A stretch of 28,579 nucleotides of DNA from Candidatus Woesearchaeota archaeon (GTDB lineage: Archaea; Nanobdellota; Nanobdellia; Woesearchaeales; GCA-2687795). Each line of letters opens with the position of its first letter. Position 1 is the first letter of the stretch. Below the pieces are notes generated by a model that did no database searches, was not told where the DNA came from, and saw nothing but the letters and a program-made list of their open reading frames with translations. The stretch covers positions 1-28,579 of the forward strand of contig NZBG01000038.1 in assembly GCA_002687795.1 (NCBI GenBank), in the 5' to 3' direction. Below, piece by piece: positions 7,402 to 13,718 of this stretch. Both the position numbers and the translations under genes were made by a program.

Positions 7402-7494
7402 TAAAAAAGAGGACTTGGAGCAAAACTCCATAATTGATTTTTGTGTAGAAGACCAAAAATCATTATTTAGGGGCTTTGCGTGTCCTCTTTTTTA
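7402..7494. ncRNA. Candidate structured RNA with a closed multi-branch fold
   Basis: A 13-bp perfect stem closes the element: 7402-7414 (TAAAAAAGAGGAC) with 7482-7494. Inside are a 5-bp hairpin TGGAG-CAAAA-CTCCA (7416-7430) and a 9-bp hairpin TGATTTTTG/CAAAAATCA (7435-7443 with 7454-7462, 10-nt loop). Three nested or adjacent perfect stems in 93 nt are unlikely by chance even in AT-rich DNA. It is not a tRNA: there is no T-arm or GTTC loop. The outer stem has A-runs and T-runs on both sides, so bidirectional terminator activity is an alternative. On the minus strand it would lie in a transcript between the zinc-ribbon gene and the endonuclease. Confidence 0.45.
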
Positions 7495-7527
7495 TTGGTA
7501 TGTTGATTTTAGGTATATATTTTTTGC

Positions 7528-7800
7528 TTAAAACCTAAATACCTCTCCAAACTCCTCCATTAGCTTAGGAAATTCCTCTTTTACAATCAAACCAATATCT
7601 TTAGCATAACAATGAGGGCAGATATCCATCTTCTTATTACATATAACGCACCTTGTGAGAGGATAGCTTATTTCTTTGCCTATTAAATCAAGCTCATAGC
7701 CCTTATCTCTGAGCCAATCCTTAACCTCCTGATTAATACAATCGGGGCATACAGGGTTTGTTATTGTTTTGTTGCATATAACGCATCCAGTTTCTTGCAT
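7528..7800 (-). CDS. Hypothetical 90-aa protein with four CxxC pairs
   Basis: I do not recognise a characterised family. The protein carries CVIC (6-9), CPDC (18-21), CVIC (51-54) and CPHC (61-64), that is, two similar zinc-ribbon-like modules (CVICNKxxxx...CPxC) separated by a helical stretch rich in Glu and Lys; the C-terminus (about 68-88) is also likely helical. The repeated CVICNK suggests internal duplication. It probably binds two zinc ions and could be an adaptor for protein or nucleic acid. GGTG just upstream of the ATG may be a ribosome site, and TTTTAAAAC about 20-25 nt upstream may be a TATA element inside a 12-bp palindrome (7817-7828). It is followed by the structured element and the endonuclease gene. 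Confidence 0.7.
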   Translation of the reverse strand: MQETGCVICNKTITNPVCPDCINQEVKDWLRDKGYELDLIGKEISYPLTRCVICNKKMDICPHCYAKDIGLIVKEEFPKLMEEFGEVFRF

Positions 7801-7816
7801 TCACACCAGCTTTTTT

Positions 7817-7828
7817 AGTTTTAAAACT
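7817..7828. promoter_or_regulatory. 12-bp palindrome AGTTTTAAAACT in the upstream region of the zinc-ribbon gene
   Basis: The perfect palindrome coincides with the best TATA candidate for the minus-strand gene starting at 7800, so it could be a regulated promoter. AT-rich palindromes of this length can also arise by chance in such DNA. Confidence 0.35.
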
Positions 7829-7882
7829 GGGTTCATGCAACAAAAAAATGTTGGAGGAAAAAAAGAATTTGCAAGAACCCAG
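7827..7882. repeat. 14-position inverted repeat with one mismatch, 28-nt loop
   Basis: CTGGGTTCATGCAA (7827-7840) pairs with TTGCAAGAACCCAG (7869-7882) except for one A-A mismatch. The loop is purine-rich and contains GGAGG. The region (7801-8087) otherwise has no gene. It could be a transcribed stem-loop or the remains of a mobile element. Confidence 0.5.
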
Positions 7883-7916
7883 AAGTTAAAGGCAATTTAG
7901 TAGGGTGTCTTGATAG

Positions 7917-7979
7917 TAAACTTCACTCTAATAAGACAGGAATCTGACAGATGCATATTCCAAATTTGAGTGAAGTTTA
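7917..7979. repeat. 63-bp element bounded by 12-bp perfect inverted repeats
   Basis: TAAACTTCACTC (7917-7928) and GAGTGAAGTTTA (7968-7979) are exact inverted copies. Within the 39-nt interior lie GGAAT/ATTCC (7939-7943 with 7956-7960) and the near-palindrome ATCTGACAGAT. It lies downstream of the pilin cluster on the minus strand and may be a 3'-end structure, a MITE-like relic or a structured RNA. No clear target-site duplication flanks it. Confidence 0.5.
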
Positions 7980-8087
7980 ACATAATTTAACCATTGAAAA
8001 CAAACTCTTATTTATATTTTACTATATTCCAATATATGTTTATCCAATAATATGTATAATTATAGAATCTTTGTCTGAAAAAGCAAC

Positions 8088-8921
8088 CTAACCTATCTTC
8101 AATATGCTTTCTTTATAAACCCCAAGCTCACCAAAAGATCTCTTTGTATTTACTGAAGGGATTTCTATGTAATCTATATCAATATCATCTTTTATTATAG
8201 TTGTCTTTACATCTGCAGTTATCCCACTGGCATTGTTGACTACTATGGCCATAATATTATTGTCTATCTCAATGTTTACTGCTCCATCATTTATTGTTAT
8301 ATTATTTTCTTCAGATAAGTCTATCAATTGGGAATCAAAACAGTTTGTTGCATATTGGCCTGTTGCTTCTATAGTTAGATTGAAGGTGCCCAAGGTTGTG
8401 CCCCAGTCACAAGAGGTTAAATTCTGATTATCTATTAATACAAAAACAGAATACCTGTCAAAGTTTATCTGTTCAGGGATTACTTCTATCCTTCTGTCTC
8501 CAAAGTTAACATGCCTGTAAGTAATGTCATAAGGCATTATGGTTAATGGAAGCTCATTGATGGTTCCATTTATTGTTATATTTACATCAGAAAGATTGGA
8601 ATTTGTCATCTCCTGGAAATCCATGATAGAATTGTTAAATGTTTCTGCGTTGGAATTTGGCAGCTCTTCTAGAAAAGAAATGCTGTTATTTGTTATATTG
8701 ATTATAATATCTGACTTAAGGTTGAATATCTCCTGTAAGCTCTGTTGTATTGATGTGTCTAAATCATATATTCTATCTAGCACAGCTAATTCGGATATTA
8801 TTCCTTCAGATTTTTGGGCATTGTGGAATATTAAGATAGCCAAAGCCATAACAACCAATGCCAGGAATGTTAATCCTAATGCAAATAGGAATCCTTTTTT
8901 ATTATGTTTTAGTCTTATCAT
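8088..8921 (-). CDS. Pilin-like or archaellin-like secreted protein, single N-terminal membrane helix
   Basis: The 277-aa protein begins MIRLKHNKKGFLFALG followed by a hydrophobic helix (about 10-32), then a long extracellular part rich in Asn, Ile, Thr and N-glycosylation sequons (NITN, NITI, NLTI). This basic head, Gly and hydrophobic helix resemble prepilins, though the exact peptidase site is not obvious. Start chosen at ATG 8921, which overlaps the previous stop as ATGA; an upstream TTG (8930) is less likely. It is the last of five membrane-anchored pilin-like genes that overlap or nearly touch. Possibly a minor pilin or adhesin. No specific family is recognised. Confidence 0.7.
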   Translation of the reverse strand: MIRLKHNKKGFLFALGLTFLALVVMALAILIFHNAQKSEGIISELAVLDRIYDLDTSIQQSLQEIFNLKSDIIINITNNSISFLEELPNSNAETFNNSIMDFQEMTNSNLSDVNITINGTINELPLTIMPYDITYRHVNFGDRRIEVIPEQINFDRYSVFVLIDNQNLTSCDWGTTLGTFNLTIEATGQYATNCFDSQLIDLSEENNITINDGAVNIEIDNNIMAIVVNNASGITADVKTTIIKDDIDIDYIEIPSVNTKRSFGELGVYKESILKIG

Positions 8922-9349
8922 TTTAACCAAATGGTAAAATCTGCTATACAGGATCTGCCTGTATTGGTAACAAAAACCCTTTTTCCGGTGCCGATAAACC
9001 TCTCTTTTGGGAATATATCAGTTGTTTCAACTATGATTGGGTCCCGGGCATTGCAGCTGACTTTGATTCTTATATGATGATTGATGGGCAGTATCCTGTT
9101 TAGTTCTACTTCAATATCTTCTACAGATAATGTGTCCAATACGCCTTTGTAATCAAGCACAGCCAGAACATCAGAGCCAATTCTTATTGTCTGCAGTTTT
9201 GAGACAGTTTCATCGCTTGCTTTTGTTATATAAAATGTTGAAACAATTAATATAGACATAACTATGATAATGGCCATTATCATATCTAATGAAAATATGA
9301 ATGCCTTATTCCCAAAGCCCAAATTCAGCAACCGCGATTTTATTTTCAT
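8918..9349 (-). CDS. Pilin-like protein
   Basis: With the ATG at 9349 the protein has 143 aa: a basic head MKIKSRLLNLGFGNKAFIF, a hydrophobic helix (about 18-42, FIFSLDMIMAIIIVMSILIV), then an extracellular domain with two cysteines (CNARD and SCIAD) that could form a disulfide. The longer reading frame (to 9415) adds 22 residues without a ribosome site and overlaps the neighbour more, so I prefer 9349; the real start is uncertain. The start overlaps the end of the upstream gene by 44 nt and the stop overlaps the next start by 4 nt. Its helix with an acidic residue near position 5 of the hydrophobic segment is like that of type IV pilins. Confidence 0.65.
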   Translation of the reverse strand: MKIKSRLLNLGFGNKAFIFSLDMIMAIIIVMSILIVSTFYITKASDETVSKLQTIRIGSDVLAVLDYKGVLDTLSVEDIEVELNRILPINHHIRIKVSCNARDPIIVETTDIFPKERFIGTGKRVFVTNTGRSCIADFTIWLK

Positions 9350-9788
9350 ATAAAACCAGCCTTTGTATGTTAATAATCGATTTGTTTGAAGCAGAAGCAT
9401 TTCTATACTCAGCAATTTCAGTGCCGTTCAGGTCTTTTAACCTGAAATAAAAATTATAGAGCTCTATCCCCAATGACTTTAAGGTAATGTTGTATGAGGC
9501 ATTAAGAAACGCGCTTACCTTTTCTGTGGAAAGGTTTCTGTCAGAAGCTGCCAGGCCTATAACATCGATATTTGTTGGGTTTTCTTCCCAATTCACCGGC
9601 ACACCTTTTGATTTTATTAACAGGTCAGCTGTTTGAAATGCCTTGATTTGCATCTCTTTATAATTAACATCCTCATTTAAGATTAATGCATAATTATTCC
9701 ATGCAAATATGATTATTATAATAAGGATAGTGGCTGCAAACAAAGCAATAAACAGGTCAGTTGTAGCCATCTGAGATTTTTTAGACAT
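9306..9788 (-). CDS. Pilin-like protein with prepilin-type N-terminus
   Basis: The 160-aa protein starts MSKKSQMATTDLFIALFAATILIIIIIFAW: a short basic head, KSQ, then a hydrophobic helix with Asp near position 5, as in archaeal prepilins cut by EppA- or PibD-type peptidases. The remainder is predicted extracellular with several glycosylation sequons (NLST, NASY, NGTE, NASA, NKS). The start overlaps the end of the preceding class III pilin gene by 8 nt, so translation is probably coupled. No closer family is recognised. Confidence 0.7.
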   Translation of the reverse strand: MSKKSQMATTDLFIALFAATILIIIIIFAWNNYALILNEDVNYKEMQIKAFQTADLLIKSKGVPVNWEENPTNIDVIGLAASDRNLSTEKVSAFLNASYNITLKSLGIELYNFYFRLKDLNGTEIAEYRNASASNKSIINIQRLVLYENKIAVAEFGLWE

Positions 9789-10161
9789 TTTGTATGTTTA
9801 TGTAATTGTTTATGTTTCGGATCCTAATCTTGCCTTTCCTGAGATTGGCAGTTTGCACAGGGTTGATTGACTGGCAATAAATACCTTCAACACCCAGTTC
9901 TTTATAATCAGTATTTAGATCGCTGGTACTTATGCTCACATTATAATCTATAGATATATTGATAATTGTCCCTTCCCCATTTGCAAAAGCAGATGTTATT
10001 AAGCTGGAAATTAACAGGCATGTGCTTCTTTTATCAAGCTCGGTTTTTGAATCTGAAAGGTCTTTGCTTCTGTTGAACATGAACCCAAGTATTATCAGGA
10101 ATATGAAGAGTATTGTTCCCAGTGCAAATATGAATTCTATGCTTACTTGAGATTTTTTCAT
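9781..10161 (-). CDS. Class III signal peptide-containing pilin-like protein
   Basis: The 126-aa protein opens MKKSQVSIEFIFALGTILFIFLIILGF. The QxSxExxxL pattern (Q5, S7, E9, L14) is the archaeal class III signal peptide processed by the prepilin peptidase EppA in methanococci, where such proteins build type IV-like pili. A small extracellular domain follows with two cysteines (CLLIS at about 48, YCQS at about 96) and sequons. It is 10 nt downstream of the large Ig-like pilin and overlaps the next gene. It may be the major structural subunit of this set, based on its size and canonical signal. Confidence 0.8.
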   Translation of the reverse strand: MKKSQVSIEFIFALGTILFIFLIILGFMFNRSKDLSDSKTELDKRSTCLLISSLITSAFANGEGTIINISIDYNVSISTSDLNTDYKELGVEGIYCQSINPVQTANLRKGKIRIRNINNYINIQNV

Positions 10162-10170
10162 ATTGAATAC

Positions 10171-11739
10171 CTAAGTTATTTCTTGTTGAGCGCAGCAGCA
10201 GAAATCTCCGGTTTGTGTGGGGCAGTATTGGTCACCTTCGCTTTCCCAGACACCTCCAGTATAATCATTGCATTTTCCTGCGTTCTGCCTGCATATGCCA
10301 TCCATATGCCCATTATATCCACAGTAGCCTGCGCAGCTGTCTAAGAAAGCATCTTCTCCCGCTGATATGTTTATCCTTATGTTCCAGGTTTCTGAATAGC
10401 CTTCATTGGCATTATAGCTGTCATCAGCACAGCTGATGTTCCATGTATAGTTTCCTCTGAATAATGGGAGAGCGATTGTTTCCAGTTCATCTTCTGCTAC
10501 AGGAGTGTCTCTTATGTTCCATCCCACAGAACCCCCATCGTCTAAAAGACCGTTCATATGAAGGTCGCAATAATCTATACCCGAACTGGCATCGCTTGTG
10601 TTATAACCAAAGCTGGTTAGCCAGTAGTTTCTGATTGTTTCGTCAGGAGGGCTTACTAGGTTTACAACCGGAGGTTCAGCGTCTTGGGTGTAGTTTACAC
10701 TGAAGTTCCAGATTTCGCTGGAGTTTTTATTCATATGGACATCAGTGCAATTAACGTTCCATGAGTAGTTTCCATAGTTTATTCCAGGCTTAGTGAAATT
10801 CTGAGTTATGTTTTTTGTTATTTCTAGGTTTGTCTGGTCTATTATACTATTTATCATTAATTGGCAGTACCATACTGTAGAAGCATCTGTGACATTGTAT
10901 TCAAATAAAACAACACCATCATCATTTGTGTGATTATTTTCAGGGCTTATTAGGCTGATGACTGGAGAATCAGTTTCAATAGTATCGTTTGTTTCAGGAG
11001 GGCTGGTCAGGTTTGAAGCGTTTCCAGCTCCCTCTTCTCCTGATGGAACGATTGTAAAATTGATTATAGCAGATTCCTGCATAATATTCCCGCGGGGATC
11101 CTGGCATCTTACGTAATAAGTATAAGTGCCGTTTTCAAAAATTCCCAGATCCCTTTCATGCGTTAATGCTGAGCCAACAAAAGGATCAGACATAATAGAA
11201 TAAGATGTGTCATTCCCATCATACTTGCATACAGCATGCTCATTTGTTGATGCTCTTAGGACAATCCCATAATAGTTTATTGTACCGCTTGGGGAGGTCC
11301 ATATGACTTCAGGGATTGTACTGTCATTAGCCTCTCCAAACCGGACATAGCCTGATTCTAACATCTCCACCATTACTCTATGCGGTCCTTTTGATACAGG
11401 GATAATCCCGGCTAAATCTGCTTTTGTTTCCGCAAATATATCGCTTTGCCCTCCAAAGGCATATAGTTTTATCAGGGCTGTTTTATTTGCTGTAGAATAA
11501 GCCTGAACACCGCCCGGCATATTTATCCAGACATACTTCTTTGTTCCCGGCCCTATAGAATAAACAGTGTCTGCTGTTTTTGCCAATGTATTTACAGCAT
11601 CATTTGCCTGGTTTAGCTGCATACTAATATTAGATTCCCTTATAGCATAATAAAACAAAGGGATGATTACTAAAAGAATAAAACCCATTATTATTATATA
11701 TTCTGTTGCTATCTGAGCCTTCCTGAAACCTCTTTTCAT
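10171..11739 (-). CDS. Large class III pilin/adhesin with Ig-like repeats and C-terminal Cys-rich domain
   Basis: The 522-aa protein has a class III signal (QIATEYIIIMGF, Q9 and E13) and membrane helix to about residue 32, a globular domain (about 40-230), then two tandem Ig-like repeats (about 257-350 and 355-460). Each repeat has PVxxLxSP, FxYNxSDAS, a YC pair and GNYxWNxxCxD, so one disulfide per repeat is likely. The C-terminal 54 residues contain eight cysteines (469, 473, 483, 490, 506, 514, 515, 516), a knottin-like disulfide-rich tip. Many N-glycosylation sequons are present. It is first in the pilin operon, behind a TATA box (11760-11768). A surface adhesin or pilus tip is likely; the ligand is unknown. 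Confidence 0.75.
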   Translation of the reverse strand: MKRGFRKAQIATEYIIIMGFILLVIIPLFYYAIRESNISMQLNQANDAVNTLAKTADTVYSIGPGTKKYVWINMPGGVQAYSTANKTALIKLYAFGGQSDIFAETKADLAGIIPVSKGPHRVMVEMLESGYVRFGEANDSTIPEVIWTSPSGTINYYGIVLRASTNEHAVCKYDGNDTSYSIMSDPFVGSALTHERDLGIFENGTYTYYVRCQDPRGNIMQESAIINFTIVPSGEEGAGNASNLTSPPETNDTIETDSPVISLISPENNHTNDDGVVLFEYNVTDASTVWYCQLMINSIIDQTNLEITKNITQNFTKPGINYGNYSWNVNCTDVHMNKNSSEIWNFSVNYTQDAEPPVVNLVSPPDETIRNYWLTSFGYNTSDASSGIDYCDLHMNGLLDDGGSVGWNIRDTPVAEDELETIALPLFRGNYTWNISCADDSYNANEGYSETWNIRINISAGEDAFLDSCAGYCGYNGHMDGICRQNAGKCNDYTGGVWESEGDQYCPTQTGDFCCCAQQEIT

Positions 11740-11759
11740 ACCTTAGAAATAACATATTG

Positions 11760-11768
11760 GTTTATACT
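11760..11768 (-). promoter_or_regulatory. TATA box of the pilin operon
   Basis: The minus strand reads AGTATAAAC here, centred about 25 nt upstream of the ATG at 11739, so transcription should begin close to the start codon. The five pilin-like genes downstream have no gaps large enough for strong internal promoters. Confidence 0.5.
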
Positions 11769-11826
11769 TTGCTATTACTCTACAAGTGGTGGCACATTAT
11801 TCACAAGAAAGAAGTTATTTAACAGA

Positions 11827-11988
11827 TTATTTCTTCTGCCATGTATAGCTTCTCATCCTGGCAGACTTGCCATAACCGCAGGAGCTGCATTTCTTCTTTC
11901 TCATATGATATGTCCGTTTGCCGCATCTTCGGCAGTGTATCATATTCTTCTTCCCGCTCTTCTTACCCATTGATGGCGTGCCTTTCAT
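11827..11988 (-). CDS. rpl37e: Large ribosomal subunit protein eL37
   Basis: A 53-aa protein was read by hand. It begins MKGTPSMGKKSGKKNMIHCRR and carries two zinc-binding pairs, CRRC (19-22) and CSSC (34-37), with GKRTYHMRKKKCSSCGYGKSA typical of eL37 and a basic tail ending SYTWQKK. The family is usually about 55-62 aa, so this is slightly short but complete. It is downstream of the Sm-like gene by 39 nt, the conserved archaeal Lsm-L37e gene pair, and has AGGT as a ribosome site 8 nt before the ATG. Confidence 0.92.
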   Translation of the reverse strand: MKGTPSMGKKSGKKNMIHCRRCGKRTYHMRKKKCSSCGYGKSARMRSYTWQKK

Positions 11989-12027
11989 AGAAATCTACCT
12001 GTTTGATTATCCTTTGTTTTGCTGTGT

Positions 12028-12252
12028 TTATTCCGGAGAGATTATTGTGATTGTGTCTCCTCTTATGAATATTACTCCCAGCTTTCTTTTCACTTCATCA
12101 TTTTCTCTTTCTTCAGCGTCTTCTAAAACAACATTGATATGGATATCAAATGCTTTTAGAGCGCCAATATATTGTTTGCCGTTCTTTAACTCAACAATTA
12201 CCTTTTTATCTCTTGCTCTGTTAAGCGCATCTAAAGGTCTGGATTCAACCAT
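12028..12252 (-). CDS. Sm-like archaeal protein (SmAP/Lsm)
   Basis: The 74-aa protein carries Sm1 (about 16-50: KKVIVELKNGKQYIGALKAFDIHINVVLEDAEE, with the conserved D and N of the RNA-binding loop) and Sm2 (about 60-70: LGVIFIRGDTITII, with RG). Such proteins form heptameric rings that bind U-rich RNA. It precedes eL37, a pairing common in archaea. GGGGGTG about 8 nt before the ATG and TTTATAAAC about 45 nt upstream suggest a message with a short leader. Confidence 0.95.
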   Translation of the reverse strand: MVESRPLDALNRARDKKVIVELKNGKQYIGALKAFDIHINVVLEDAEERENDEVKRKLGVIFIRGDTITIISPE

Positions 12253-12293
12253 ATTCTTACACCCCCTATTGTTAACCTTGAGAAAGGACTGAT

Positions 12294-12303
12294 GTTTATA
12301 AAC
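12294..12303 (-). promoter_or_regulatory. TATA box of the Lsm-L37e operon
   Basis: GTTTATAAAC lies about 45 nt upstream of the Sm-like start, giving a leader of about 20 nt that includes the GGGGGTG ribosome site. It is itself a palindrome, so the call is strand-neutral, but only the minus-strand gene fits. Confidence 0.5.
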
Positions 12304-12332
12304 TTTACTAATGAAATTTTTTGTTTTGTAAA

Positions 12333-12351
12333 AATGGGCCCAGATTGATTC
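12333..12351 (-). repeat. Partial copy of the 3' end of tRNA-Arg(TCT)
   Basis: This stretch matches 12545-12563 at 17 of 19 positions, including a 12-nt exact block AATGGGCCCAGA. The latter covers the tRNA acceptor strand, discriminator and part of the T-arm. The rest of a tRNA (T-loop, 5' acceptor strand) cannot be found here, so it is a fragment, as left by integration into or near a tRNA gene, or a decayed tRNA copy. Confidence 0.6.
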
Positions 12352-12546
12352 CCACGAACTGCAAAGTCAGTTCACACCTTAGGCGACATTAAATTCCTTC
12401 GGAATTTAAGTCCCCTTTTTCACCCTTGTCGGAATGCTATCGCATTTCTGACATATTTTTCACTTAAGAAGCGTCAGACTCATTTCATTCGTCTGGGTCG
12501 GCATTCGAAATAGCCCGACTTGGTTACGAAAGCAAACGAGAAAGAA
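12352..12546. other. Hairpin-rich non-coding segment between tRNA 3' end and its partial copy
   Basis: About 195 nt with no credible gene but at least five stem-loops. These are GAACTG/CAGTTC (12356-12361 with 12368-12373); a 12-bp stem with one bulge around TTAAATTCC/GGAATTTAA (12385-12397 with 12401-12412); GTCGGAATGC with GCATTTCTGAC (12428-12437 with 12442-12452); CAGAC/GTCTG (12475-12479 with 12491-12495); and GTCGGC with GCCCGAC (12497-12502 with 12513-12519). It could be a structured RNA cotranscribed with the tRNA, or a relic of an integrated element. Confidence 0.5.
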
Positions 12547-12639
12547 TGGGCCCAGAGGGATTCGAACCCTCGATCTACAGCTTAGAAGGCTCTGGCGAGG
12601 ATTAACCTTGTCGCCTTGTCCAGACTAGGCTATGGGCCC
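12547..12639 (-). tRNA. tRNA-Arg(TCT) with an 18-nt intron in the anticodon stem
   Basis: The mature fold is complete: acceptor GGGCCCA/TGGGCCC, TA at 8-9, D-stem GCCT/AGGC with loop AGTCTGGACA, G26, anticodon stem ACAGC/GCTGT, loop CTTCTAA (anticodon TCT, U33 and A37), variable loop AGATC, T-stem GAGGG/CCCTC with loop TTCGAAT, discriminator A. CCA is not encoded. The anticodon stem only closes if 18 nt (12592-12609) are removed, so the intron lies at the non-canonical position 28/29. A TATA-like box sits about 29 nt upstream. Confidence 0.9.
12592..12609 (-). other. tRNA intron, non-canonical position 28/29
   Basis: The precursor can form GGCG/CGCC (4 bp) flanked by 3-nt bulges ACA and AGA, with AGG-TTAAT-CCT as the intron hairpin. 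Cutting after the second base of each bulge (AC|A and AG|A), the usual rule for archaeal splicing endonuclease, removes exactly 18 nt and restores the stem ACAGC/GCTGT. The outer exon helix of a full bulge-helix-bulge motif is weak or absent, so this is a relaxed motif. Confidence 0.8.
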
Positions 12640-12663
12640 TTAACTATTAATAGTTTCTGTAAG

Positions 12664-12673
12664 GTATTTAAAG
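12664..12673 (-). promoter_or_regulatory. TATA box of the tRNA-Arg gene
   Basis: The minus strand reads ACTTTAAATACC around here, centred about 29 nt upstream of the tRNA 5' end (12639), the standard spacing for archaeal tRNA promoters. Confidence 0.5.
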
Positions 12674-12702
12674 TTTGTTTTTTGTTCAGAGATTTCCGCT
12701 AA

Positions 12703-12717
12703 TTTTATAAAATATAT
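12703..12717 (+). promoter_or_regulatory. TATA box of the surface-polymer cluster
   Basis: TTTTATAAAATATAT is centred about 25 nt upstream of the ATG at 12734, implying a leaderless transcript that starts the long plus-strand cluster. Confidence 0.55.
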
Positions 12718-12733
12718 CAGTTTCCTGCTCTAT

Positions 12734-13669
12734 ATGCAAACAGTATTAATAACAGGCGGTGCAGGCTTTATTGGCTCTCATATGTGCGACCTGCTTTTGG
12801 ATAAGGGATACAAGGTTATATGTATGGATAATCTTATTACAAGCTCTGCTCTTAATATAAAGCATCTGGATGGTAATAAGAATTTTAGGTTCATTGAGCA
12901 TGATGTTACAAAGCATATAGATATTGAAGAGGACCTTGACTTTGTTCTGCATCTGGCAAGCCCGGCATCTCCAGTTGATTTTGATAAGATTCCAATCCAG
13001 ATATCGAAAGTTGGCTCTTTAGGCACCCATAATGCCCTGGGTTTAGCGAAACATAAAAAAGCTGTATTTCTTTTTGCCTCAACTTCAGAGGTTTATGGAG
13101 ATCCCCTGGTTAATCCTCAGCCTGAAACCTATTTTGGCAATGTAAACCCTGTCGGGGTAAGAAGCTGTTATGATGAGTCTAAAAGGTTTGGGGAGGCTAT
13201 TACAATGGCTTATCACAGGAAGCATAAGATTGATACTAAAATAGTGCGTATTTTTAACACCTACGGCGAGCGTATGAGGGCAGATGATGGCAGGGCTGTT
13301 CCAACCTTTATCAGCCAGGCTTTGAAAAATGAGCCTATTACAGTTTTCGGTGATGGCAGGCAGACAAGAAGCTTTTGTTATGTTTCCGATTTGATTGAAG
13401 GAATCTACAAGCTAATGCTCTCAGATATCAACGAGCCTGTTAATATCGGCAACCCAGATGAGTATAGCATATTAGAGCTTGCAGAAAAGATAATTGAACT
13501 AACAGGAAGCAAGAGCAAGATTATTTTTAGTGAACTGCCAGCTGATGATCCTAAGGTAAGAAGGCCTGATATCGCGAAGGCCAAGAAAGAGCTTGACTGG
13601 GAGCCTAAGGTTGGATTGGAGGAAGGATTGAGGAAGACAATAGAATATTTTAAGGAGCTGGAGAAATGA
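12734..13669 (+). CDS. UDP-glucuronate decarboxylase (UDP-xylose synthase) family enzyme
   Basis: The 311-aa extended short-chain dehydrogenase has GGAGFIGSH (8-16) for NAD, a catalytic STSEVYGDP (about 115-123) and YDESK (about 143-147). HLASPASP (about 73-80), NPVGVRSCYDESKR and FNTYGERMRADDGRAVPTFI are the signature of UDP-xylose synthases, which oxidise and decarboxylate UDP-glucuronate to UDP-xylose. NTYGPRM is usual; here it is NTYGERM. No UDP-glucose dehydrogenase is in the window to make the substrate. It leads the plus-strand cluster, followed by a second epimerase after 49 nt. An activity on another UDP-uronate is possible. Confidence 0.85.
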   Translation: MQTVLITGGAGFIGSHMCDLLLDKGYKVICMDNLITSSALNIKHLDGNKNFRFIEHDVTKHIDIEEDLDFVLHLASPASPVDFDKIPIQISKVGSLGTHNALGLAKHKKAVFLFASTSEVYGDPLVNPQPETYFGNVNPVGVRSCYDESKRFGEAITMAYHRKHKIDTKIVRIFNTYGERMRADDGRAVPTFISQALKNEPITVFGDGRQTRSFCYVSDLIEGIYKLMLSDINEPVNIGNPDEYSILELAEKIIELTGSKSKIIFSELPADDPKVRRPDIAKAKKELDWEPKVGLEEGLRKTIEYFKELEK

Positions 13670-13718
13670 TATTACTGGTTTTCAATCAAATTAACAAAAT
13701 ATTAAAGGGGGGATATCT

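Noticed and set aside
7402..7494. tRNA-like cloverleaf
   Set aside because: The closing stem is 13 bp, the middle hairpin has a 10-nt loop with 9-bp stem, and there is no T-arm with a GTTC loop on either strand.
7848..7889. Small ORF of 13 codons in the loop of the 7827-7882 inverted repeat
   Set aside because: No ribosome site precedes its ATG and the product is too short to support.
12333..12412. A second complete tRNA gene at the tRNA-end copy
   Set aside because: Only the 3' acceptor part and a few T-arm bases match; no T-loop, D-arm or 5' acceptor strand can be found.
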